In this document: in pieces, positions 6,295 to 12,969 of the stretch
Numbering within the stretch: position 1 is the first letter of the stretch
How the letters are laid out: each line of letters begins with the position of its first letter
Assembly (NCBI GenBank): GCA_017435185.1
Contig: JAFSFN010000006.1
Coordinates: 1-15,316 of the forward strand
Origin: Clostridia bacterium
Lineage (GTDB): Bacteria; Bacillota; Clostridia; Christensenellales; CAG-138
DNA length: 15,316 nt
Direction of reading: 5' to 3'
The notes under the pieces: model-generated
The model's input: the letters and a program-made list of their open reading frames with translations, nothing else
Databases searched by the model: none
What the model was told of the DNA's origin: nothing
Translations under genes and position numbers: made by a program

Positions 6295-7268
6295 AATTTC
6301 TCCACGTCGATATTGGGTTTTCTTATTTTATCATAAACAAAGTATACAAAGGGAAAAATCCACCGCATATCCTTCTCTATAAAGCAAATCAGCTTATCTT
6401 TTGTTGAAGTTATCGCACCGCTTTTCACTATGCCGTGCATTTCGTTTGCCGTTTCCTTGCATATCTGCTTTGAATCATCGGTCTTTAATTTACTGTACAG
6501 CAAATATTTTGTTTTCAGTGCATCAAACAAGTGCTTTTGTGCCGAATTAAAACGCTTTGCGTTTACTTCATTATCGCAGATTATCCGTGCAACCTTTTCT
6601 CTGTCAAGCACAAACCTGGTCTGATCAACAATGTGCGTTGCGCTCTCGCTTTGCATATTATATATATATTTCGCACTGTCGATATACACCGACTTGTCTG
6701 CATTTTTGAACGCAAAGTAATTCACGAGGAGATCTTCGTTTATTTTTATTGTCTCATCAAAGCGCACACCGTCAAACAGATTTTTTTTATAAAGTTTATT
6801 CCATATGCCGCCTGCAAAAAGCCTGCCCTCTATCAAGCACGCAAGTGCTTCATCACAAGACTGCACATACACCTTGCCGGAAGTATTGGAAAACATTTCC
6901 TCACCGTTTTCAATTCGCTTATATCCGCAGTGTGCAATATCGGCATCGTATTTTTCAATCGCATTTATAAGCAGCTCATACATATCTGCTTCCGTTGCGT
7001 CATCTGCATCGACAAATGTTATGTATTCGCCGTTCACAATTTTAAGTCCCGCATTTCTTGCAGACGAAACGCCGCCGTTTTGCTTGTTTACGATTTTTAA
7101 GCGGTCATCCTGCTTTGAAAATGCTTCAAGCACATCAATCGTGCCGTCTGTCGAGCCGTCGTTAATCGCTATTACCTCAATATCTTTATATGTTTGAGCC
7201 AATATGCTTTTAAGCGTGTTTTCTATTGTTTTTTCACCGTTATATACAGGCACTATGACGCTTATCAT
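6288..7268 (-). CDS. GT2 (GT-A fold) glycosyltransferase
   Basis: A 326-residue family 2 glycosyltransferase with ISVIVPVYNGE (2-12), NDGSTD (36-41), GGVSSARNAG (65-74), DADD (87-90), GIWNKLYKK (154-162) and E178-D179 in INEDLL. The first acidic residue of the usual DDGS is Asn, a common and tolerated change. Its ATG has GGGGAA four bases upstream and follows the GT4 stop by 11 bases. It is the first of three consecutive GT2 genes. Local base composition is low (18 G+C in the 60 bases 6481-6540), lower than the flanking biosynthetic genes, which fits an exchangeable specificity block. Substrate unknown. Confidence 0.9.
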   Translation of the reverse strand: MISVIVPVYNGEKTIENTLKSILAQTYKDIEVIAINDGSTDGTIDVLEAFSKQDDRLKIVNKQNGGVSSARNAGLKIVNGEYITFVDADDATEADMYELLINAIEKYDADIAHCGYKRIENGEEMFSNTSGKVYVQSCDEALACLIEGRLFAGGIWNKLYKKNLFDGVRFDETIKINEDLLVNYFAFKNADKSVYIDSAKYIYNMQSESATHIVDQTRFVLDREKVARIICDNEVNAKRFNSAQKHLFDALKTKYLLYSKLKTDDSKQICKETANEMHGIVKSGAITSTKDKLICFIEKDMRWIFPFVYFVYDKIRKPNIDVEKLC

Positions 7269-7279
7269 TTGCTTCCCCT

Positions 7280-8398
7280 TTATTGTTTTACAAGCTCCTC
7301 AAAAAGTTTTTCATACGCGCGTACTGTATTTTCTTTTGAAAACACTTTCGCTCTTTCTTTGACTTTTTGAGCATAATGCGCACGCAGCTGAGCACTTTCT
7401 ATCATTTTCTTCATGCCGCTGTACAAGCCGTCTTCCGAATTTTCGACTATTAAGCCGTATTCATCGTTTTTCCCCAGCAGTTCTTCCATTCCCGAGCAGA
7501 GTGTTGTAACAACGGGTGTGCCGACAACAAGCGCTTCCGTAACGGCAGTGCTGAAGCCCTCTTTATATGACGAGCAAACATACGCATCTGCTTTTGCGAC
7601 ATATTTATAAGGATTATCCCTGTATCCCAAAAACTTAAAAGAATTATCAAGTGAATTTTCGCTTATATACTTTTGAATGTTTTCCTGTTCTTCGCCCACG
7701 CCGAGAATATATATATTATGCTTTTTACCCTCGTCGATAAGGCGTTTGTGAACTCTCGCAAGGCGGTCAAAGCCTTTTACTTTTATTATTTTGCCGGTTG
7801 AAATAAGGTTCACGGAGTTTTCGTCGAACTTTACATCATCAACACTTTGTTTTGAGCTTTCGAGTATTTGTTCAACCTCATTGACATTATATTTCACCGT
7901 AAGCGACGGTTTTGTAACATTCATGCTTTTTACAAAAGTGTCTTTAACAGTCTCGGATACGAAGACAATGGTGTCGAAAGCATCATAGCACGCCCTTGCC
8001 TCATCAGGCGACTTAAAACCTATTGAAGTTTTTTGCTCTGTGTGTATGACACATATCTTTTTGGTGTCTTTATCGTTACAGCCGCTTATTATCCGAGCCG
8101 CCGGGCCTTCAAGGTAGGCAACCGCTATATCGTATTTTTCTTTTACAAAAAGATTATAAAGCATTTTGGGGCTAAAGAGTTTCATTATTACGGAATTACC
8201 CCTGAACATACGCTTAAATACCGACTTATACTTAACATGGGGCGAAACTGACTTTTTATGAACGCCCACATCAAACACGGTTTGTAATGTGATGTCGAAC
8301 TTTTCACTGTCAAGATTATTGACCAGATTGACAAGCACCTTTTCGGCGCCGCCATGCATCAGGTTCGGAATCAGAAAGAGTATGCGTGTTTTTGCCAT
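7280..8398 (-). CDS. GT4 (GT-B fold) glycosyltransferase
   Basis: A 372-residue retaining-type family 4 glycosyltransferase. The N-terminal domain opens with ILFLIPNLMHGGAEKVL (6-22), whose GGAE motif binds donor phosphate. The C-terminal nucleotide-binding domain holds GKIIKVKGFDRL (202-213), GVGEEQE (233-239) and the signature EX7E at E280 and E288 (EGFSTAVTE), then GTPVVTT. I start it at ATG 8398, preceded by GGGGGA four bases away. An in-frame GTG at 8410 would include that site and lacks one of its own. It follows the polymerase stop by 22 bases, the largest gap in the operon. It is expected to act on the inner membrane face. The sugar transferred is unknown. Confidence 0.88.
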   Translation of the reverse strand: MAKTRILFLIPNLMHGGAEKVLVNLVNNLDSEKFDITLQTVFDVGVHKKSVSPHVKYKSVFKRMFRGNSVIMKLFSPKMLYNLFVKEKYDIAVAYLEGPAARIISGCNDKDTKKICVIHTEQKTSIGFKSPDEARACYDAFDTIVFVSETVKDTFVKSMNVTKPSLTVKYNVNEVEQILESSKQSVDDVKFDENSVNLISTGKIIKVKGFDRLARVHKRLIDEGKKHNIYILGVGEEQENIQKYISENSLDNSFKFLGYRDNPYKYVAKADAYVCSSYKEGFSTAVTEALVVGTPVVTTLCSGMEELLGKNDEYGLIVENSEDGLYSGMKKMIESAQLRAHYAQKVKERAKVFSKENTVRAYEKLFEELVKQ

Positions 8399-8402
8399 CG
8401 TT

Positions 8403-8408
8403 TCCCCC
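8403..8408 (-). promoter_or_regulatory. Ribosome binding site that fixes the GT4 start
   Basis: GGGGGA on the minus strand lies four bases before ATG 8398. It overlaps the upstream in-frame GTG codon (8408-8410), which argues against initiation at that GTG. Confidence 0.7.
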
Positions 8409-8420
8409 ACTATGTATGAA

Positions 8421-9536
8421 TCAGTTCAGCCATGCTCCGGTATTGAGCACGACGCTGTAATAAACATAGTCCCATGTAATTACCATTTGATAATAGAACC
8501 AGATAAGGTATGCTGCTATACAGCCTGCCGTCAAAAGCTGTCTTGTCTGACCTCGGAACACTTTTTTGATGAGCCAGGGCAGAAGCATGAGGTTATACAG
8601 TTCAAAGTAGATATACAACCTTCCCATGAAAACACCGCTTGAAACCGATGCAAGCAGCATACAGAAGAAATTGAACACCGACATATTTATCGCCAGATTC
8701 ATTCTTTTATCGTTCAGTATGCTCACTTCACTGCGCTTTATAAAAGCGAGTGCAACGGGAACAAGTGCCACTATGGCGCGCATTATATTACTTCCCGTAT
8801 CCGCCGCCATATAGTCGATATAGCCGTCATACTGTGTGCCCGAAAGTGCATTTCCGAATGCAGGCATCAAAGTATCAAAAGCAAACACCATAACAACGCA
8901 GGTGATTATGGATATCCACATTCTTGAGCTCCACGGCTTACCCTGAACCACGAAATATATCGGAAGCATTAAAACGGCAGAGCCGTGTATCGTGCTCAAA
9001 AGCAATGTAGCTATCGCAAATCGCACGAACTTTTTGCTGATTATCCAATCCATCAAAAAGAACAGTGCCGTCGCCACGATAAACTGGCGCATACCGTTCA
9101 TGAGCCATGTAAAATCGGTCGTGGCGATGAACAAAAAGGCACTGAAGCCGAATGACGGCGAATGTTTATAGAGCGGATAGACAACAAGCAATGTTGAAAT
9201 AAACGCTATGGCAAAGATCCACACCTGCCAGTCGGTGGATATGAACTGTTTGAAGATAACGCTCAAAAGCGCAAAGCCCTTGTCTTTTTCCTCTGCGGCA
9301 ATATCGAACTCCGCAAGCTCGGACGGCCATTCAATAAACATATTTCTGTAAGCGACCGTGTCGGCAATACCGCTCCTTAGGCCAACAAAAAAAACAACAA
9401 CCGCAAAGAAGAGAAAAGCACGCATAGCTGTCGTTCTTTCCTCAACACGATTATATATTTTTATTGTGCGCGGGTTATATATATCCATTACCCACACAAT
9501 GAAGGCTACCGCCATCATGCCCCAATATATCGGCAA
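8421..9536 (-). CDS. EpsG/Wzy-like polysaccharide polymerase (multi-pass membrane protein)
   Basis: A 371-residue, highly hydrophobic protein with roughly nine or ten predicted membrane spans; the first is at about 6-19 and the second at 38-53. The motif GLRSGIADTVAYRNMF (52-67) right after the second span matches the EpsG-family pattern (R..xG.D...Y...F). Further signs are FTWLMNGMRQFI near the middle, a widespread WxxN-x-x-RQ signature of the family, and a long C-terminal run of helices. EpsG proteins are thought to polymerise lipid-linked repeat units at the outer face of the membrane. It starts with TTG at 9536: AGGAGA is six bases upstream, while the next ATGs, six and seven codons in, have no site. 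It follows the GT2 stop by 13 bases. It is the only polymerase in the unit. Confidence 0.85.
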   Translation of the reverse strand: MPIYWGMMAVAFIVWVMDIYNPRTIKIYNRVEERTTAMRAFLFFAVVVFFVGLRSGIADTVAYRNMFIEWPSELAEFDIAAEEKDKGFALLSVIFKQFISTDWQVWIFAIAFISTLLVVYPLYKHSPSFGFSAFLFIATTDFTWLMNGMRQFIVATALFFLMDWIISKKFVRFAIATLLLSTIHGSAVLMLPIYFVVQGKPWSSRMWISIITCVVMVFAFDTLMPAFGNALSGTQYDGYIDYMAADTGSNIMRAIVALVPVALAFIKRSEVSILNDKRMNLAINMSVFNFFCMLLASVSSGVFMGRLYIYFELYNLMLLPWLIKKVFRGQTRQLLTAGCIAAYLIWFYYQMVITWDYVYYSVVLNTGAWLN

Positions 9537-9542
9537 TTTTCT

Positions 9543-9548
9543 TCTCCT
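9543..9548 (-). promoter_or_regulatory. Ribosome binding site supporting a TTG start for the polymerase
   Basis: AGGAGA on the minus strand lies six bases before TTG 9536, the standard distance. The internal ATG codons have no comparable site, so initiation at TTG is favoured. Confidence 0.8.
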
Positions 9549-9549
9549 G

Positions 9550-10356
9550 TTATGACTTCAAAGCTCTTTTGTGCAGTATTTTATATATCCACATCGGCGC
9601 AAGCCCCACTATGAGCGGTTTGAACGCCTTTATCCTGCCTTTTATGCCGAGCTTAAACGTTTTGCATATCTTAACTTTGAGCTTGTATTCGTTTATTCGG
9701 TAGGCATATTTGCGCTTTCTTAAAAATGCGTTCCTGTCCTCCCTCATGCCGTAAAGCTCATCGGCAATATTCACTCCGTACATGCCCTGTGCATACATTC
9801 TGTACCACAAGTCATAGTCCTCTATTCGCATCACATCGTCATCGCCGCAGTAGCCGCCGACTTTTTTCAAGGCTTGAGTACGCATCATACACGGCGCATG
9901 GCAAAACGGCGAATGAGCAAGCAAATCGCTTGCGCTCGGTCTTTCTGTGTTTACGATATGGCCATGCACGCCGTTTTCATCATAAAAGTACATAGAGCTG
10001 CTCACAACTGCGGCATTTTTGTCGTTCATAAGGACGGCAAGCTCTTTTTCAAACCTGTATTTATCGCATATATCGTCGCCGTCCATGCGAGCTATGAACT
10101 CACCGTTTGCATATTCAAGACAGTGATTGAGCGTTTTTGCAAGACCTGTATTTTTCTCATTTCTAATCAGCCTTGCTCTGCTCTCTTTTGCACATATGCG
10201 TTCTGCGACGGCATATGTATCGTCACTTGAACCGTCATCGCACATTATGAGTTCCCAGTCTTTATATGTCTGTGCGATTATACAGTCAACCGCTTCTTCA
10301 AGCGTGTCGGCACAATTATATATGCCCATAAGCACCGAAACGAGACCCTTTTTCAT
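9550..10356 (-). CDS. GT2 (GT-A fold) glycosyltransferase
   Basis: A 268-residue family 2 glycosyltransferase, shorter and of a different subgroup from the other four here. VSVLMGIYNC (6-15) replaces the IIVPVYN style, followed by DDGSSDD (40-46), NTGLAKTLNHCL (69-80), DGDD (92-95) and E179-D180 in IEDYDLW. This resembles the WaaE/SpsA-like enzymes that extend lipid-linked glycans. The C-terminus (about 225-268) is Lys/Arg-rich with a hydrophobic patch (KPLIVGLAPMWIYKI), suggesting peripheral membrane binding. The ATG overlaps the GT4 stop by four bases, with AAGGG eight bases upstream. Its position just after the first GT4 suggests an early step in assembly. Donor unknown. Confidence 0.9.
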   Translation of the reverse strand: MKKGLVSVLMGIYNCADTLEEAVDCIIAQTYKDWELIMCDDGSSDDTYAVAERICAKESRARLIRNEKNTGLAKTLNHCLEYANGEFIARMDGDDICDKYRFEKELAVLMNDKNAAVVSSSMYFYDENGVHGHIVNTERPSASDLLAHSPFCHAPCMMRTQALKKVGGYCGDDDVMRIEDYDLWYRMYAQGMYGVNIADELYGMREDRNAFLRKRKYAYRINEYKLKVKICKTFKLGIKGRIKAFKPLIVGLAPMWIYKILHKRALKS

Positions 10357-11528
10357 TTCAACAGCCCTTTCTTTTCCAAAAGGCTGTTACGGTGCCTTAC
10401 TATTTCACGAATAATGTTCTTTGAGTCGAACTTGTCTTCAACGAGCTTTCTGCCCGCCTTGCCCATTTTTTCACGCAGTTCCTTGTCAAGTATGAGCTGT
10501 TCTATTTTTTCTGCCAGCGGCTCAACAGTCTTCACCGGAACAACAAATGCCGTTTCATCCCTTATAACACCGTCTGTCGGGCCGGGAATATCGCTTATTA
10601 CAAGCGGCAATTCCATTGCTGCCGATTCTATTACCACAGTACCAAAGCCCTCTCTGTAGCTTGGGAAAACATATATATCCATTGCCGCCATATAACGCTC
10701 GGGGTCATATACCCTGCCGCCTGTACGCACAACATCAGGACATTCATAAAAGAGAGAAAGCATTTCGTGGTCTTCCCTGTCACTCTTTTCTTCATAGCCG
10801 ACAAAAAACAGCTTCAGCTCGGGATATTTTTTGTGCAGTATATTGAAAGCTCCCATCATTTCATCGAAGCCTTTGTCCTTCATGAGTCTGCCCAAAAAGC
10901 CCATTACGACATCATCTTCCTTAAAGCCGTATTGTTCTCTTATTTCTTTTCTGTACTGCTCTTTTTTTGCAATGTCGAAACGGTCAAGGTCCACGCCGCA
11001 AGCACTGCCGTTATAAACAACACCGCTCTTTGATTCGTCATAGAAGCCCATCTCTCTGCACAGCTTCAAGTTGCCGAAGCTGTCGGGCGCAACAAAAGTT
11101 GATAATGAGCAGGTCAACTTTTCTATGAACTTGAATATCTTTCGTCTTATGCCGTTAAACGAAACAAAAAGTAAGCCCCACTGGCAATAGAGGCGAACAG
11201 GCACCCTCGCCAAAAATGAGGCTATGGAAGCATACAGCGACGCATTGGGCGTTGTATACTGAACTATATCGAATTTTTCTTTTTTGAATATTTTAAGCAT
11301 TTTGAACATGGCGCCCACGCCCGAAAGGCTGACGCCGCGTTCCATAGGTATCGGCAAGGGACGAACATACTCAGGCAGTGCCTTTTGATATTCCTCATCC
11401 ATATTGCAGATAAGACACACCTCGTAGCCATCGTCATGATAGGCTTTGAATGTGTCTTTTATGAAATAGTCCACCGTCATGGTGACCGTTGTTATTATTG
11501 CTATCTTTTTCTTTTTATTGGAGCTCAT
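10353..11528 (-). CDS. GT4 (GT-B fold) glycosyltransferase, likely the first to act after priming
   Basis: A 391-residue family 4 glycosyltransferase. The N-terminal domain has IAIITTVTMTVDYFI (9-23), with a Met-rich loop in place of the usual glycine loop, PLPIPMERG (58-66), then IVQYTTPNASLYASI (88-102). The C-terminal domain has GFLGRLMKDKGFDEM (210-224), FFVGYEE, YVFPSYREGFGTVVIE with EX7E at E293 and E301, and ISDIPGPTDGV. This pattern is typical of GTs adding the second sugar to undecaprenyl-diphosphate-linked primers (PglA/CapM-like). Three in-frame starts exist: TTG 11564, ATG 11534 and ATG 11528. AGGA lies four bases before 11534 and ten before 11528; I chose 11528, but 11534 is nearly as good. 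It overlaps the phosphoglycosyl transferase by 14 bases, so the two are translationally coupled. Confidence 0.87.
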   Translation of the reverse strand: MSSNKKKKIAIITTVTMTVDYFIKDTFKAYHDDGYEVCLICNMDEEYQKALPEYVRPLPIPMERGVSLSGVGAMFKMLKIFKKEKFDIVQYTTPNASLYASIASFLARVPVRLYCQWGLLFVSFNGIRRKIFKFIEKLTCSLSTFVAPDSFGNLKLCREMGFYDESKSGVVYNGSACGVDLDRFDIAKKEQYRKEIREQYGFKEDDVVMGFLGRLMKDKGFDEMMGAFNILHKKYPELKLFFVGYEEKSDREDHEMLSLFYECPDVVRTGGRVYDPERYMAAMDIYVFPSYREGFGTVVIESAAMELPLVISDIPGPTDGVIRDETAFVVPVKTVEPLAEKIEQLILDKELREKMGKAGRKLVEDKFDSKNIIREIVRHRNSLLEKKGLLK

Positions 11529-12201
11529 ATGCATATTGTCCTGCTGTTTCCATGTGTTCGTCAACTATTTTTTGAATATCATCGGGCAGTTTCTTTGTTT
11601 TTGAAACCACCTTTATCACGGTAAAGAATATGCAGTACAAATCAGAAAAGAAGCCGTTATTATAGCGGTAATAGAGTTGTAATTTCAGTTTGAGCGGACG
11701 CACACACTGCAAGTAGTATTCGTCGGAGTTCGCGCCTGCTTTTGTAAAGCCTATATATTGTTGGGAATTGACAATCGAAGCCCAGTCCGTAATGCCCGGC
11801 TTTAAGTCGAGTATGGGCATTTCTTTCTCGGTATACATATCAACATAATAGCGAAGCTCGGGACGAGGGCCCACAAAACTCATGTCGCCTAAGAAAACAT
11901 TTATGAGCTGAGCCATTTCATCGAGCTTGGATTTCCTTAAAAAATGACCGACTTTTGTTATTCTCTCATCATGGTCACTGACATTATAACTGCCCTTGCC
12001 CTCGCAGTCTTTCTTCATTGAGCGGAACTTGAATATGCGGAAAGTCTTTCCGTTCTTGCCCACTCTCTCACCTCTGAAGAAAACGCCGCCCTTACTGTCA
12101 ATCACTATAATTATGGACAGCACAAGAAATATGGGAGATAAAATTATCAGTCCCACCGAACTTAAAACTATATCGAATGTTCTTTTTATAAATGCTTTCA
12201 T
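11515..12201 (-). CDS. Phosphoglycosyl transferase (PglC/WcaJ-type bacterial sugar transferase)
   Basis: A 228-residue monotopic phosphoglycosyl transferase, the priming enzyme that moves a sugar phosphate from a UDP-sugar to undecaprenyl phosphate. A single hydrophobic re-entrant segment (about 11-34, containing the helix-breaking SP at 22-23) precedes FKFRSM (57-62), the catalytic Asp-Glu dyad in KLDE (D94-E95), and GDMSFVGPRPE (105-115). It lacks the large N-terminal membrane domain of full-length WcaJ/WbaP and is slightly longer than PglC because of a polar C-terminal tail. The start codon shares one base with the SDR stop (TAATG). Given the dehydratase and SDR just upstream, the primed sugar is probably a 6-deoxy-HexNAc such as QuiNAc or FucNAc. 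That specificity is inference. Confidence 0.92.
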   Translation of the reverse strand: MKAFIKRTFDIVLSSVGLIILSPIFLVLSIIIVIDSKGGVFFRGERVGKNGKTFRIFKFRSMKKDCEGKGSYNVSDHDERITKVGHFLRKSKLDEMAQLINVFLGDMSFVGPRPELRYYVDMYTEKEMPILDLKPGITDWASIVNSQQYIGFTKAGANSDEYYLQCVRPLKLKLQLYYRYNNGFFSDLYCIFFTVIKVVSKTKKLPDDIQKIVDEHMETAGQYAYELQ

Positions 12202-12959
12202 TACATACTTCCGCCATCAGCACCGATATTCACAGCAGGCATGAAAGAACTGCGTTCGCTCGCCATAAACAATACAACATCTGCTATTTCTTCGCAAGTG
12301 CCGAATCTGCCTATCGCCTGATGATGTCCCAAATAATCCTCACAGCGTTTGGGGTCTGTCACTGTGAAATTGTCCCAATAACTGCCCTTGAACGCTACCG
12401 CTCCCGGCATTACCGATGTGAGCAGAACGCCACTTGATGCAAGCTGTCTGCTGACAGTCGTGACATATGCATTCAAAAATGCCTTGCTTGAAGCATAGAG
12501 CGGATTGCCTCGAAGCGTCTGAGCCGATATTGACGAGATATGTATCACTCTGCCCCAGCCTTTTTTTATCATGATGGGCAAAAATACGCTGTTCATGTCT
12601 ATTGATGCAAGTGCATTGAAGCGAAGTGCATGGCTCCAGTCACTGCTGTCTGCCAAGTGGTTGCGGCTCACGAGAGAACCGCCGACATTCTGAATTACTA
12701 TCTCAAATTCGCCGTATTTATCAATGAGCATTTGAGCAAAAGCCACGGCATCACATTCCATGATGTCAACGCTTTCATATTCAAAAGACGCTGCGCCTTT
12801 TTGAAGTGCTTCTTTTTTTAATTCTTCAAGCAGCTGCATCGAGCGTGCAAGCGCAACAACATTGCAACCTTCCTCGGCAAACGCAAGTGCTATGGCTCTG
12901 CCTATACCCTTGCTTGCGCCCACAACCAGCACATTCTTTCCTTTAATACCGAGTTCCAT
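12201..12959 (-). CDS. Classical short-chain dehydrogenase/reductase (sugar-nucleotide ketoreductase candidate)
   Basis: A 252-residue classical SDR with a Rossmann fold. It has GASKGIG (14-20) for cofactor binding, QNVGG (90-94) in place of NNAGG, ISSIS with the catalytic Ser near 142-143, and the YxxxK pair Y155/K159 in YASSK. R39-S40 after the second strand favours NADP(H). Length is exactly classical, without the substrate domain of extended SDRs such as WbpV or GalE. Its perfect AGGAGG site sits four bases upstream, and it lies nine bases after the dehydratase. Context suggests reduction of the 4-keto sugar made by that dehydratase. A PtmA-like role in sugar-acid modification, or a generic 3-oxoacyl reductase-like role, cannot be excluded. 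The enzyme class is certain; the substrate is not. Confidence 0.85.
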   Translation of the reverse strand: MELGIKGKNVLVVGASKGIGRAIALAFAEEGCNVVALARSMQLLEELKKEALQKGAASFEYESVDIMECDAVAFAQMLIDKYGEFEIVIQNVGGSLVSRNHLADSSDWSHALRFNALASIDMNSVFLPIMIKKGWGRVIHISSISAQTLRGNPLYASSKAFLNAYVTTVSRQLASSGVLLTSVMPGAVAFKGSYWDNFTVTDPKRCEDYLGHHQAIGRFGTCEEIADVVLFMASERSSFMPAVNIGADGGSM

Positions 12960-12963
12960 TCTT

Positions 12964-12969
12964 CCTCCT
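12964..12969 (-). promoter_or_regulatory. Full-consensus AGGAGG ribosome binding site for the SDR
   Basis: AGGAGG on the minus strand lies four bases before ATG 12959 and overlaps the last base of the dehydratase gene's stop. It is the only full-consensus site I found in the operon. Confidence 0.85.

Noticed and set aside
11529..11564. Upstream TTG start for the first GT4
   Set aside because: No binding site precedes it and it would extend the overlap with the phosphoglycosyl transferase gene to 50 bases. ATGs at 11528 and 11534 fit better.
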